Numbered from the stretch's first letter, positions 9,118 to 19,217 are shown. The stretch: DNA of 64,000 bases from Nostoc foliaceum FACHB-393 (GCF_014698505.1 NZ_JACJTD010000011.1:1-64000); one strand, 5' to 3'. Translations and numbers: made by a program. Notes: generated by a model from the letters alone, not told the origin.

Positions 9118-9809
9118 CTCCAGTGATGTCTCGGCAGTATAAGCTGTTGGCTTGAGGGAGGATAGTAGACATCAAGTAGAGCAATTAATTCCAATTTCAA
9201 AATCCCTGTTGTTTTTTCAAATATCGTTCCTTATCATATCATTATTTTTTTAATTTGAAACAATTTTATGTATTTTTAACTGTAAGAATGATGCATATTT
9301 AAATAATTTACATTCCTCTTAAATCAAGATTTGATGATATTTTTATATTGACTCCTAAATCCAAGTCTGATTTGTCCTTTTCTGTTGATGAGTTGACACA
9401 GAAACCTGCGATTATTTCAGACTGAATCGTGTAACCATGAGGCTTTGTTGAGCATACTAATAGCCGAAAAATTGGTTAATAGCCATACATATAATAAAAC
9501 ATATTGGTTTTAATAAAATGATTATTTAGAGATTTTTTTCCAATAAAATTATATTTTTTTCATGAAAGAATTTTAAATTTTCATGATTCAACTAATCTAT
9601 TGACTATTTTTAAGTATGTTTTTACCTCACTGTTTTATATATTTGAGTAACTTGAATTACATAAATAGTTTGTTGCTATAAAAGGATGAGAAACCGGAAC
9701 AACGTATGATACAAGCTTCTTTTTCTAGGTGTCTGAGCGATCGCAGACCAAATTGACTAGTACAGACTGGAATAGATTAAAGATACTATCTCACCAAACT
9801 CAAGAGCGT

Positions 9810-9838
9810 GTAACGAGGAATTGAAAATTCCTCGTTAC
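9810..9838. terminator. 13-bp perfect hairpin in the hetR upstream region
   Basis: GTAACGAGGAATT (9810-9822) pairs exactly with AATTCCTCGTTAC (9826-9838) around GAA. It would overlap the end of the doubtful frame 9800-10027 on the minus strand. Its strength suggests a terminator or a palindromic repeat that insulates the hetR promoter region. Confidence 0.45.
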
Positions 9839-10321
9839 ATACAGAGGTTTTAGTAGAATAAAGCTACTACCTGTTTCAGAGGCGATCGCTCCATTATTCA
9901 TGTAGCTACAATAGTCTTCCACGCTTAAAAAACTAGTTACTCTAAACATTTCTCCTACTTCTCCATCTCCTAGTTTCAAAATATGCGGCAATGGTCTTAA
10001 CTCCTTGCCCATATCCACTCTGAGCAAGTACTCGTGCTCAATTGCTTGAGTCAGTACTACTCATACTGCTTATATATACGTGTTTTCCCTACCTGTATCA
10101 GGCTAAATCCCCAAAAATATATTACAAGTCAAGTTATTCTGATTACTGCTTACTCATCTATTCAGTGTTAAGCTAATCGTCATTTAAATTGCACCATTTT
10201 TATGGTAATAAAAGCTGCAAACCCTCTCCCCTGCTCCCTGCCCCCTGCGATCTCAATGTGCAAATTAAATGCTTAACAGCTTATCTCCACCCATACAGCA
10301 GTACCAATTCGTGAAAACTTA

Positions 10322-10352
10322 GATCCCCGACTTCTCGAAGAAGCCGGGGATC
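10322..10352 (-). terminator. Hairpin of the GATCCCCGACTTCT family
   Basis: GATCCCCGACTTCT (10322-10335) pairs with AGAAGCCGGGGATC (10339-10352) with one A-C mismatch and a 3-nt loop. It lies 120 bp past the stop of the minus-strand transporter gene. Similar hairpins occur at 19094-19122 and 28771-28799. Confidence 0.5.
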
Positions 10353-10471
10353 TTGTTTGTCACAGATGAATTAGAGAAGTTACAACTAGGCGTATTCGCG
10401 TCAGGATTGATGCTGAGAGTAATTAGAGCTACTTTAGCTCCCATCACACCTAAACTGATTGAACTCGTCAT

Positions 10472-12886
10472 TTAATTCGTGGGACTAGAGGGTTTAACCT
10501 GATTTCGCATTGTTTCAAAGCTGAAAGCAGCCGCACCAAAGCTTACTAACAACACTCCCAGAATTTGCACAATATCCAAATTTTCTTGAATGATTACCCC
10601 AGCGAAAATCACAGTTAAAACTGGGATACTACCACCGATAATCGCCGATCGCGAGGCACCTAGTTTACCAATACCAACATTGTTCAGCAAATAGCCAGCA
10701 AGAGTCAGCACACCCAAAATAAACGCACTTAAAACCAGTTCTAGCATCTTTGAGGGGTCAATTAGCAAGTTCCAGCTACTGGGTAAAGGTAACATCAAGC
10801 AGATAAAGCTCAACAGCAGCATGGTAGCGAAGTTAATTAAAGTAAAAGTTACAGGATGCATTTTGCTAGCACAGACCCGCGTCAGAATTATGTAGGCAGC
10901 AAAAGCCACACCCGAAAGAATGGCGGCAATGCTTCCCATTGAAGTATTACCCATACCTGTGTTGGGAGAACCCCCTAAAACCAACAATTCACCGCAGCAA
11001 ATCGCGGCGATCGCACCGATGCGGAATATGCCAGGGCGATCGCGAAACAGAAACCACGATAATAGACCACTAACCATCGGATAGACAAAGAATAGTGCGA
11101 TCGCCATTCCTGTCGTGACTTGAGCGATCGCAATATATATGAGCACCTGAGACAAAAACAAAAAGCACCCACTAACAACTGACAACATTAAAATCCGCTT
11201 AGTTGCTGCATTAGCAGATGTGGGATTTCCTCGAACTGAGTTAGCCAAGTTTTCCAAGTCTTGCCACAGGGTTGGATGCAATATAGGAGACAACAGTACC
11301 ATCAGTGGTACAACTACCATAAACCTGAGCGTCAAAATTAATAGAGTATTGCCCAAAGTTGGTGGCAGCAAGCGCTCTACCTCCAATACTCCAAAAATCT
11401 GAGAACCTTCGTGGAAAATCACCTTGATAGCTACGTTGTAAAGCGACGAGACCACTGCCGATAAGACAATCAACAATAAACCAATTTGGATCTGCGATAA
11501 ACCGGAGGAATCACGCGATCGCGATTGTGGAGGTTTTTCTCCCGACTGCGGCTGTAGCGCAGTAATCGGTGAGGATTTAGCTTTGCTCTGCGGCACGTTC
11601 CTGCGGATAACAGAAATTGGTTCAGCAGCGTTTCTCCTTCGTAAAGGTTGTGTTACTTCTGGCTGTGGTACAGATACAGTAGGAGGCTCTGATGTCGTTT
11701 CGTTTTTCGGCAAGTCCTTATTGAGGACAGAAATTGGTTCGGTGGCATTGTCCTTTGGTGGCGGAACTACAGCAGACAGTGGCTCTGATGTCGTTTCCCT
11801 TTGGGACAAGTCCTTGCTAGAAATAGAAATTGGGTTCGCGGCGTTTTCTCTAACAATGGGCGGCTCTGATGTCTTTTCCCTTTCGGACAAGTCCTTACTG
11901 GAAATAGAAATTGGGTTCGCGGCATTTTCTCTAACAATGGGCGGCTCTGATGTCTTTTCCCTTTCGGACAAGTCCTTACTGGAAATAGAAATTGGGTTCG
12001 CGGTGTTTTCTCTAACAACGGGCGGCTCTGATGTCGTTTCCCTTTCGGACAAGTCCTTACTGGAAATAGAAATTGGGTTCGCGGCGTTTTCTCTAACAAC
12101 GGGTGGCTCTGATGTCGTTTCCCTTGGTGAAAATTTATTAGGGATCGGGGAAATTGGCTCAGGAGAATTTTTTACTACTTCGCCAAGCTGTGGCGAGGAT
12201 GTCTCAAAAGAACTGTTTGTTTCTGGCTCGGTAAATTGCAAAACAGTAGGTGTACCTGCTGTTGCTGGCTTGCGTGAAGTTTCTTCTATAGTTTTTTCTA
12301 GTTCTCCATGCAGGCGATTAACAAACTCCGCCAAAATCGTTTCCCCTTGCTGCTGCTGGCTATACATCCGTGACAACTGTTGGGAAAGATTACTTTGATA
12401 GTTCTTCAGCTCTTGTTGCAGCGAGTTAAAGGTTACAGTAACGGTGTCATCCAAGCTGTCAAACATGTGTTCGACTTTTTCATTAATTTCACCTACTACA
12501 TTGCTGCTCACTTCAGCGGACTTTAGCGCAGCTTGTTCGTAAGATTTACCCTCTATAGTTTGATTAGCTAAAGTTGCCAGAGAGGATTGAAGTTGTGAAG
12601 ATATATGCTTTGCCAGAACTTCTGCCAGTTGACGAATTAACACTTGCTGCTCGGTAATTTGGCGCACTTGTTGTAAATGCTCTTTTTCCTCTAGCAAGCT
12701 TTGAATGTCATCAGATAACCGATTTTTTTCTGACTGAAGCCGCTTTACGTCTTCTTGTAACGCTCTGAGGACATTCTGCTGAAGATTTTCTAAGTCTTCA
12801 ACTACAGCCCAAAGAGCATTTTCTGCTGCTCTGGATAGCTCGCCTCTGACTCTCGGGTTTTCTGGTTGCTTCTCGAATCGCCCCAT
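10472..12886 (-). CDS. DMT/EamA-family transporter with a long coiled-coil and repeat N-terminus
   Basis: The last ~340 residues are a hydrophobic EamA (drug/metabolite transporter) domain with about ten membrane segments, starting at IQIGLLLIVLSAVVSSLYNVAIK; GMAIALFFVYPMVSGLLSWFLFRDRPG is typical of the first half. The first ~210 residues are hydrophilic and helical with heptad patterns (LQQNVLRALQEDVKRLQSEKNRL), a probable coiled coil. Between them lie near-identical 27-residue units, such as SERETTSEPPVVRENAANPI, forming a charged, Pro/Ser-rich linker. EamA proteins are normally about 300 residues, so the 460-residue cytoplasmic extension is unusual. The substrate is unknown. It is a single gene with its own probable terminator. 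Confidence 0.85.
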   Translation of the reverse strand: MGRFEKQPENPRVRGELSRAAENALWAVVEDLENLQQNVLRALQEDVKRLQSEKNRLSDDIQSLLEEKEHLQQVRQITEQQVLIRQLAEVLAKHISSQLQSSLATLANQTIEGKSYEQAALKSAEVSSNVVGEINEKVEHMFDSLDDTVTVTFNSLQQELKNYQSNLSQQLSRMYSQQQQGETILAEFVNRLHGELEKTIEETSRKPATAGTPTVLQFTEPETNSSFETSSPQLGEVVKNSPEPISPIPNKFSPRETTSEPPVVRENAANPISISSKDLSERETTSEPPVVRENTANPISISSKDLSEREKTSEPPIVRENAANPISISSKDLSEREKTSEPPIVRENAANPISISSKDLSQRETTSEPLSAVVPPPKDNATEPISVLNKDLPKNETTSEPPTVSVPQPEVTQPLRRRNAAEPISVIRRNVPQSKAKSSPITALQPQSGEKPPQSRSRDSSGLSQIQIGLLLIVLSAVVSSLYNVAIKVIFHEGSQIFGVLEVERLLPPTLGNTLLILTLRFMVVVPLMVLLSPILHPTLWQDLENLANSVRGNPTSANAATKRILMLSVVSGCFLFLSQVLIYIAIAQVTTGMAIALFFVYPMVSGLLSWFLFRDRPGIFRIGAIAAICCGELLVLGGSPNTGMGNTSMGSIAAILSGVAFAAYIILTRVCASKMHPVTFTLINFATMLLLSFICLMLPLPSSWNLLIDPSKMLELVLSAFILGVLTLAGYLLNNVGIGKLGASRSAIIGGSIPVLTVIFAGVIIQENLDIVQILGVLLVSFGAAAFSFETMRNQVKPSSPTN
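11781..12130. repeat. In-frame 81-bp tandem repeats inside the DMT-transporter gene
   Basis: GGCTCTGATGTC starts at 11781, 11862, 11943, 12024 and 12105, each 81 bp apart, with only a few base differences between units. Each unit encodes 27 residues of the linker. The near identity points to recent expansion by slippage or recombination. Weaker, more diverged units extend on both sides. Confidence 0.9.
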
Positions 12887-13509
12887 TAGCTTCTAACCTC
12901 TAACACTTTGACGATAAAGCTGCTTCCCGTACACTTTATTGGCGCTCATACGAATTTCCTGTATTTTGTCAGATAAATTGAAAATTTTAACAGCACTTCC
13001 GCATTTCAACGTAATTCTGTCATACTGAACACAACTTGGCAAAGCATCAAATTTGTCCCACTGGTTACTACACCGTGTTCTCTCCAGCATTGACAAGTAT
13101 TTGGTCAGTTTAATTTAGATCAACTATTTGTCAATGAGATTTTTATTTTTCAAAAAATCTCACTCCAGATAAATAATTATTGTTTTGCTGCCAATAGTAA
13201 TTATCAAAGACTTGCAGATGCATGTGCGTAGGTACAAAGCGACTTGTGCCCAGACATCGCCACAAAATTTTCTGACTTGTGAAACTAGCTGTAAATTTGT
13301 GTGGAATGTAACTTGTGTGACAGTTTATATCTCTAAATGGAGATTAAAGTATCTTTCTGTGGAAATTCAAAGTTACGCTATCCCCTGCACAACATTCTAA
13401 TGAATGAGCAGCAATTCTGCAAAAACGCGCTTTTTTGGCGTTGTTGCAGTCTATGTTCTACTTTGAGTAGATGAAGTAGAGGAAAAAGTTAGGAAAATAT
13501 TAATAATTC
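12887..13509. other. Spacer without convincing genes
   Basis: A 67-codon minus-strand frame (12893-13096) and a 71-codon plus-strand frame (13185-13400) show no recognisable features. A hairpin, CTGCAAAAACGC (13417-13428) with GCGTTGTTGCAG (13438-13449), lies 60 bp past the phosphate-transporter stop and might end that transcript. The AT-rich stretch near 13110-13190 probably holds the transporter-gene promoter. Confidence 0.5.
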
Positions 13510-14805
13510 TTAGAGAAATAAGATCCGGGCGATGCTAAAGATGGCAGCGCTAAGAACAGCACTTACGGGGATTGTAATTAGCCATGCGGCAGCAATTCCT
13601 TGTAGTGTTTTGAACTTAATCGACTTGAGATTTTGCACTAGTCCAATACCAACTACACCGCCGACAAGAGCGTGGGAGGTGGAGACCGGTAAACCTAGCC
13701 GGGAGGCGATGAGAATGGTGGTAGCAGTAGCAAGTTCGGCACAAAATCCACTACTAGGTTGCAGGGCAATAATGTTTTCGCCAATAGTGGCGATGACTTT
13801 TTTACCCCAGACAGCTAATCCACCAACAATACCAGCACCACCAAGGATTAAAATCCAAATGGGGATAGTGATACCATCTGTAGGTACGCTACCAGTGCGA
13901 TTGATGTAGACGATCGCAGCTAAAGGAGCGATCGCATTTCCCACATCATTAGAACCATGAGCAAAGGCTACAAAGCAAGCACTCAGTAGTTGGAATCTGG
14001 CGAATAAACGCTCAACTGGATTTTGGATTGATGGTAATTCCTGAGTCTGGGGTAGAGATTTTTCCTCCAATTTTGCTCTACCAATCTCGCCTAACTGTCG
14101 CCAACTAATGATTGTGAGTCCAACTGCTGCTACTGCACCCGTTAACAGTGGGATGTCGTAAGCAGGGATGTTAAAACCAACTTGCTCAATTACAAAATTG
14201 GTTAGCGGTTGAGTTAGCGATGGTAATACAATCACGCCGAATACACCTAGCAGCGCAGTACTCAACCAGGGAATCCATTCTTGTAACTGCACTATTTGAT
14301 TGGGTTGATCCAAAATCCAGTGCTTGATTTGACTGTAGAATAAAGCAGCGATCGCACCACTAATTAACGGCGTTAAAACCCAGCCAATAGTAATTAAGCC
14401 AATTGATGACCAATCAATTGCACCTACTCCCAAAGCTACCCAACTAAATCCAGCGATCGCACCAACAACCGCATGAGATGAGGATACTGGTAAACCGCGT
14501 GATGTGGCAATTTGCAACCACACACCACATGAAATTAATACAGTTACCATCCCAGCAACTAATACTTGGGGTGTAGCTGCGAATAAAGCGGGATTGGTAA
14601 TTTTCGTTGCGAGAGTTTCCGTTACCTCATGTCCAAACAATACAGCACCCGTAAACTCTAATACCCCAGCAATTATTATCGCTTGTTTGAGGGTAACAGC
14701 TTTAGAACCTACAGAGGTTCCCATCGCGTTAGCAACATCGTTTGCTCCGAGATTCCAGGCGACATAAAAAGCTAGTAAGGCGACTGCAACTAGAGTAATA
14801 AGCAT
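13510..14805 (-). CDS. PiT-family inorganic phosphate transporter
   Basis: This inner-membrane permease brings in phosphate driven by H+ or Na+. The two copies of the PiT signature are present: GANDVANAMGTSVGS at about residues 20-34 and GSNDVGNAIAPLAAI in the second half, separated by a hydrophilic loop near the middle. There are about ten membrane segments. I took ATG 14805 (MLITLVAVALLAFYVAWNLG) as the start; a TTG 48 bp further up would add 16 atypical residues. It is a single gene. No pho-box-like direct repeats were recognised. Confidence 0.93.
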   Translation of the reverse strand: MLITLVAVALLAFYVAWNLGANDVANAMGTSVGSKAVTLKQAIIIAGVLEFTGAVLFGHEVTETLATKITNPALFAATPQVLVAGMVTVLISCGVWLQIATSRGLPVSSSHAVVGAIAGFSWVALGVGAIDWSSIGLITIGWVLTPLISGAIAALFYSQIKHWILDQPNQIVQLQEWIPWLSTALLGVFGVIVLPSLTQPLTNFVIEQVGFNIPAYDIPLLTGAVAAVGLTIISWRQLGEIGRAKLEEKSLPQTQELPSIQNPVERLFARFQLLSACFVAFAHGSNDVGNAIAPLAAIVYINRTGSVPTDGITIPIWILILGGAGIVGGLAVWGKKVIATIGENIIALQPSSGFCAELATATTILIASRLGLPVSTSHALVGGVVGIGLVQNLKSIKFKTLQGIAAAWLITIPVSAVLSAAIFSIARILFL

Positions 14806-14889
14806 TTTGTTTGGGCTAATGGGGAGATAAGGGAAAAAGAGACGAGGACGCAAAGAATAATTTCCCTGCGTCCCTATATCTACGTTATT

Positions 14890-15936
14890 TTACGGATAAA
14901 TTAGGATTTTGTAAGTATCTGGTGTGGGTGCGATCGCAACTTCGACAGCTGCTGATAAATCTTTTAATGGATAGCGATCGCTAATCAATGCTTGCACGTC
15001 AATTCGCTGATTAAAGACAATATCAGCTGATAGATTCTGAAGCCGATAAGATGAGCTATAACTGCCGATTAAGTCAATTTCCCGACGGTAGAGGATATTA
15101 GGGTTGATGGGAATTTCTACTTCATCAGGGAATTCGGCGAAAAACAATATTTTTCCACCTTTGCGGGTACAGTCAAGTGCTTGAAAGAAGGCTTTCTCAC
15201 TAGGAACAGCTAGCAGGGTAACATCAACACCCAGTCCACCAGTTAGGGCATGAATTTTTGCTGGTAAATCGGGATCACGAGCATCAAAAGCCGCTTCTGC
15301 ACCAACACTCAAGGCTTTTTCAATTCTAGATGGTAGTAAATCGGTAGCGATCGCTTTTGCTCCAAAATACTTCACCAACATGATAAACATTAACCCAATT
15401 GGCCCAGCACCAGTAACTAATACAGTTTGTCCTGGAGCAATTTGAGCTTTTTTCACAGCTTTCAAGCAGCAGTTAGTCGGTTCTACAAAACTCGCTTCTT
15501 CAAAACTAATATTATCAGGGATGGGAATTAGTCCACCGTTTTGGACAATATGTCCGGGAACTTTGACATAATCAGCAAAACCGCCGCCACTGGCGTTAAA
15601 ACCTGCGGTTGTGGAGATGTTTTTGTAAACATCACACATGGAGAAATTATCATTTAGGCAGTAGGCGCAACGCATACAGGGGATGTGGTGCATCACTGCT
15701 ACCCGTTGTCCAACTTGCCAACCTCTGACATCATTGCCTAATGCTGCGATCGTACCGGCAGTTTCATGTCCAAAAATGCGCGGCGGTTCATACAGTGGAT
15801 AACGAATTTTTTTTATATCTGACTGACACAACCCTACAACCCGCACCTGTACCAGCACTTCATCTGGTTCCAGAGTCGGAACTGGGATATCTTCGTAAGA
15901 CAGTTGATTAACGCCTCTAAATACCTGTGCTTTCAC
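14890..15936 (-). CDS. Zinc-dependent medium-chain alcohol/polyol dehydrogenase
   Basis: This NAD(P)-dependent MDR enzyme oxidises an alcohol or polyol; the exact substrate is not clear. Catalytic zinc ligands Cys37 (GLCQSD) and His57-Glu58 (FGHETAG) and structural zinc ligands Cys87, Cys90, Cys93 and Cys101 are all present. The cofactor fold has GAGPIG at 176-181 with an Asp after the second strand (ATDLLPSR), favouring NAD. The start is taken as GTG 15936 (KAQVFRGVNQLSYED), giving 348 residues; a longer frame adds 33 residues that do not fit the family. It resembles sorbitol and threonine dehydrogenases. Confidence 0.88.
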   Translation of the reverse strand: MKAQVFRGVNQLSYEDIPVPTLEPDEVLVQVRVVGLCQSDIKKIRYPLYEPPRIFGHETAGTIAALGNDVRGWQVGQRVAVMHHIPCMRCAYCLNDNFSMCDVYKNISTTAGFNASGGGFADYVKVPGHIVQNGGLIPIPDNISFEEASFVEPTNCCLKAVKKAQIAPGQTVLVTGAGPIGLMFIMLVKYFGAKAIATDLLPSRIEKALSVGAEAAFDARDPDLPAKIHALTGGLGVDVTLLAVPSEKAFFQALDCTRKGGKILFFAEFPDEVEIPINPNILYRREIDLIGSYSSSYRLQNLSADIVFNQRIDVQALISDRYPLKDLSAAVEVAIAPTPDTYKILIYP

Positions 15937-16153
15937 GTTGGTTTTTCCCCGCTCAACGATACTAGATGTAACATTAGCAGTCAACGTTAAGTTATCAGAT
16001 TTTAGCTGTAGATGGAGGAACCGGAGGAACTGCAAATCCTATCCAAGCGGTGCGAAGGGGAGCTAAAACTATTCTGGTGAGATAGGATTACAGCTTCCGT
16101 AACGCTGTATTATTTTTGAATATTTTCCCAAGATTTTCTCCGAGACGGTAGCA

Positions 16154-16657
16154 ATGACTATTCGCCATGCGACTGAAACTGACTTGCCTGCAATTGTGGC
16201 AATTTATAATGCTGCAATTCCTAGCCGCATGGCAACTGCTGATTTAGAGCCAGTATCTGTGGAAAGTCGCCTTCCTTGGTTTAAGGCGCGATCGCCTTCA
16301 CAACGGCCACTTTGGGTAATCGAAGTAGAGGGAGTAATTGCTGGATGGCTTAGTTTCCAATCCTTTTATGGGCGGCCCGCCTATAGTAAGACTGCCGAAA
16401 TTAGTATTTACATAGCCCCTAGCTTTCATCGGTGTGGTTTGGGACGACAACTATTAGCACAAGCAATTAGTGAAAGTCCTAGTTTGGGTTTAAAGACTCT
16501 AGTTTGCTTCATCTTTGCTCACAATCAACCCAGTCTAAAGCTTTTTGAAACATTTGGTTTTCAACATTGGGGACATTTACCTGAAGTCGCCGAAATTGAT
16601 AGCGTTGAACGGGACTTAGTGATCATGGGACTCCGAATTAGCCAACCTGTTGTTTAA
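16154..16657 (+). CDS. GNAT acetyltransferase, phosphinothricin/methionine-sulfone type
   Basis: It transfers an acetyl group from CoA to a small amine such as phosphinothricin or methionine sulfone analogues. The N-terminus MTIRHATETDLPAIVAIYNAAI and the acetyl-CoA loop around HRCGLGRQLL match the PAT/YncA group, as does the late FGFQHWGHLPEV stretch. At 167 residues it is full length. It lies alone between two minus-strand genes, with its stop 17 bp from the next gene's stop. Confidence 0.88.
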   Translation: MTIRHATETDLPAIVAIYNAAIPSRMATADLEPVSVESRLPWFKARSPSQRPLWVIEVEGVIAGWLSFQSFYGRPAYSKTAEISIYIAPSFHRCGLGRQLLAQAISESPSLGLKTLVCFIFAHNQPSLKLFETFGFQHWGHLPEVAEIDSVERDLVIMGLRISQPVV

Positions 16658-16673
16658 TTTGATGGCAATAATA

Positions 16674-18146
16674 TTAACAACGCTGCAACTGCGTTAACAA
16701 TACAACAATTTCATCAATTGCCTGCCGCACAACTGTTGCAGGTTGTTCTGATTGATTCACAATAATACTAAAAACTAAAGGCTCATACTTAGGCGCATTC
16801 ATATATCCAGATAGAGAAACTACACCCGTTAACGTACCTGTTTTGGCTTGCACAATGCCCTCAGCAGATGTGTTTTGAAAACGACCCTTCAAGGTTCCAC
16901 TTTTACCCGCCACGGGTAAAGATGCGCGATACAGATATGCTGTTGGTGTTCTTGCTATTCCTCGCAAAGTTTGTACAAAAGCTTCTGGTGTCACTAAGTT
17001 ACGACGCGATAAACCCGAACCATCCACTAAAATATAATTTGCTGGATCAACTCCCAATAGAGTTAAACTCGCTTTGACAACTTCCAAACCTACATCAGCA
17101 CTAGTCTGATTTTTTACTTTGGGTTTTTCTACAGATAATGCTCTCAACAGTGCTTCAGAATAAAGATTATTACTATTTAGATTTGTCTCTGCTAATAATT
17201 CAGCTAAAGGTGGCGACTCTACAAATGCTATTTCCTCTTGATTAACACCACCATTTACTATTAATGTTTGTCCCAAGGAAATTTTTTCTGTTGCCAAAGC
17301 AGTACGGAAGCGCCGTAAGAAGTAATAATTAGGGTCAACTACAGGCAAATCTATTAAAGTCGGTTCAGAATTTGTTGTCAGTTGTCCTTGAATTCGTAAT
17401 ACTTTTCCTGATAATTCGCGGGTAACATTGATGTAGCTTGGTTGATTTTGGGCAACGGTTACTGACTGATTCATTATCCGCCACTGTCTCGCTTCGCCAG
17501 CATCAGTCCATACGACTTGTAAAGATTTACCTACAGCCTGCGGTACAAGTTTTAAGCTAAAAAGATTTTGATTCAGAATAAAGCTGTTGACTGGTGCGCC
17601 ATAGTCTGACTGCACATCTTCCCATTGCCAGGTGGGGTTAACAATATCACCTTGAATATAACTATCATCAGCTATCAATCGCTGAATTTGAGTAATACCT
17701 TTCTGTTTGAGCTGCTGTGCCAATTTTTGCAGTTCAGCATCACTTAAACTAGGATCTCCCCTACCGACAACACGTAAAACACCATTGCCATTCTGATAAA
17801 CAGAGGTGCGAATCCGAAAATTAGCACCCAATTGCTGCAATGCTGCTGCTGTTGTCAGCAATTTGAGGTTAGACGCGGGAGTAAAATATTTTTGAGCATC
17901 TCGACTGTAAAGAGTTTGCCCGGTTGACAGGGGTTGTACCAAAATTCCCCAGCGCACCCGACTGAATAAGGGGCGATTGATTACAGCATCTATAGCTGTT
18001 CCCAGTTGGGTAGAGCAAATTGATTTTGTGGTAATTGTTGGTGCAACTGGGGTTTGTGCTTTCGCAATAGAACTAAATCCTATCTGGCTAGTCAAAAATA
18101 TTAACAAAACACCCAGTGGTTGATTTAAAGTCTTAAGTCTCACCAA
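16674..18146 (-). CDS. dacB: D-alanyl-D-alanine carboxypeptidase/endopeptidase, PBP4 (DacB) type
   Basis: This periplasmic peptidase trims the terminal D-Ala and opens peptide cross-links in peptidoglycan. A signal peptide (residues 1-30, ending AKA) precedes the S13 family motifs: SxxK at Ser92-Lys95 (ASNLKLL), SNN in the middle (SNNLYSE) and KTG (AKTGTLTGV) near the C-terminus. At 490 residues it has the usual length. The start is TTG 18146 or the adjoining GTG; no ATG is close by. Confidence 0.92.
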   Translation of the reverse strand: MVRLKTLNQPLGVLLIFLTSQIGFSSIAKAQTPVAPTITTKSICSTQLGTAIDAVINRPLFSRVRWGILVQPLSTGQTLYSRDAQKYFTPASNLKLLTTAAALQQLGANFRIRTSVYQNGNGVLRVVGRGDPSLSDAELQKLAQQLKQKGITQIQRLIADDSYIQGDIVNPTWQWEDVQSDYGAPVNSFILNQNLFSLKLVPQAVGKSLQVVWTDAGEARQWRIMNQSVTVAQNQPSYINVTRELSGKVLRIQGQLTTNSEPTLIDLPVVDPNYYFLRRFRTALATEKISLGQTLIVNGGVNQEEIAFVESPPLAELLAETNLNSNNLYSEALLRALSVEKPKVKNQTSADVGLEVVKASLTLLGVDPANYILVDGSGLSRRNLVTPEAFVQTLRGIARTPTAYLYRASLPVAGKSGTLKGRFQNTSAEGIVQAKTGTLTGVVSLSGYMNAPKYEPLVFSIIVNQSEQPATVVRQAIDEIVVLLTQLQRC

Positions 18147-18311
18147 TTTTCCTTATCCCAAAGATAGATATTTTGACTTGGCCAACAACTTCTTTCCGGA
18201 GAGAGAAGTAATTGCTCAGTAAAGTTACTTAACTAGTATAGGGAAGATGTTCACATGTTTCATACGTGGGCGATGTCTACGACGGGCTGCGCCTACGCAC
18301 AAACATAATTT

Positions 18312-18977
18312 ATGGGACTACGAAATAGAAACCTAAGTCAACCTGCATATACAGAAATACGAAATCGAGGCAATGGTGTGAGTACATTTTTATCTGGTGT
18401 AGCTGTATTACTCTCTACTTTGGCTTTAGGATGTAGCGGCTATGTAGCTTATGAAGTTTTCACGTTGCGGCAGACACTGAATGCTAGTAATACAGTCAGC
18501 AACACCATTCCCACTCAAGTGCCAAGTCCTACAGCTACAACTTCTCCACAAGCAACGATCTCACCATCCCCAGCTACTGCTACAACTTCAGCAATTAGCC
18601 CTGGTCAATTTGTGCAGCCTGCTTTTGGCAAAAAGGCAGAAGTTGAGGTACTTTCAGCAAAACGAATTAAAGATCCAGAAACTGGAAACCGTGATGTGGT
18701 AAATCTGCAAATGCGAATTCGTCGCCTTGCCACAGACGGAGTTGTTGGTGGCGATATTATATCGGTTGCTAGTACAACAGCCCGCAATCCTGAGACTAGC
18801 GTAACCTACAAAGGAGTTGCTCTTAATCGCTCAACAGGAAGCGTTTCTTTGTTTCAAGTACGCCCACAAGCCTCCGCAGATGCTTATATCTGGCTAAGAG
18901 TTCCCGATGGTGTTAATAACTTGGACATTTTTGTGCCAGATACAGCCGCATTTAAAAATGTACCAATTTCTAATTAG
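18312..18977 (+). CDS. Membrane-anchored or secreted protein of unknown function
   Basis: A cytoplasmic N-terminus of about 22 residues is followed by one hydrophobic segment (VSTFLSGVAVLLSTLALGCSGYVAYEVF), a Ser/Thr/Pro-rich linker, then a compact domain of about 130 residues rich in beta-strand (AEVEVLSAKRIKDPETGNRDVVNLQMRIRR). This suggests a single-pass protein facing the periplasm. I do not recognise the family. It is divergent from dacB and has a hairpin about 120 bp downstream. Confidence 0.7.
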   Translation: MGLRNRNLSQPAYTEIRNRGNGVSTFLSGVAVLLSTLALGCSGYVAYEVFTLRQTLNASNTVSNTIPTQVPSPTATTSPQATISPSPATATTSAISPGQFVQPAFGKKAEVEVLSAKRIKDPETGNRDVVNLQMRIRRLATDGVVGGDIISVASTTARNPETSVTYKGVALNRSTGSVSLFQVRPQASADAYIWLRVPDGVNNLDIFVPDTAAFKNVPISN

Positions 18978-19093
18978 TGGTCTATCGGACAATACGGTTC
19001 AGAAGACGCGATAAATCGCGTCTCTACAATAAGGGTTTTGTTGCTCATTCTGAACTGTATTGCTCTATCGGATTAATTTTAATAATGTGCAAA

Positions 19094-19122
19094 ATTCCCA
19101 ACTTCTTCATGAAGTCGGGAAT
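19094..19122. terminator. Hairpin of the ATTCCCGACTTC family
   Basis: ATTCCCAACTTC (19094-19105) pairs with GAAGTCGGGAAT (19111-19122) with one A-C mismatch and a 5-nt loop. It sits between convergent genes and may terminate either one. A close relative is at 28771-28799. Confidence 0.5.
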
Positions 19123-19217
19123 CTGAACAACTTAACTCAAACAAAATTATTTCATCCTCTAAATTAGCAACCCCAAATTAATGATGGTAGATGACTGAGG
19201 TTGCAATTCAAAAAAGA

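Noticed and set aside
9800..10027. 75-codon minus-strand frame
   Set aside because: Its last codons run through a perfect terminator-like hairpin and no family is recognised. Codon choice is not absurd, so it remains a weak possibility.
11583..12398. 271-codon frame on the plus strand through the 81-bp repeats
   Set aside because: The repeat unit is a multiple of three, so the opposite strand stays open by chance; the minus-strand frame continues into a real membrane transporter.
12893..13096. 67-codon frame directly before the DMT-transporter gene
   Set aside because: No motif, mixed composition and likely part of the transporter's leader.
13185..13400. 71-codon plus-strand frame
   Set aside because: Cys/Thr-rich low-quality translation with no ribosome binding site or domain.
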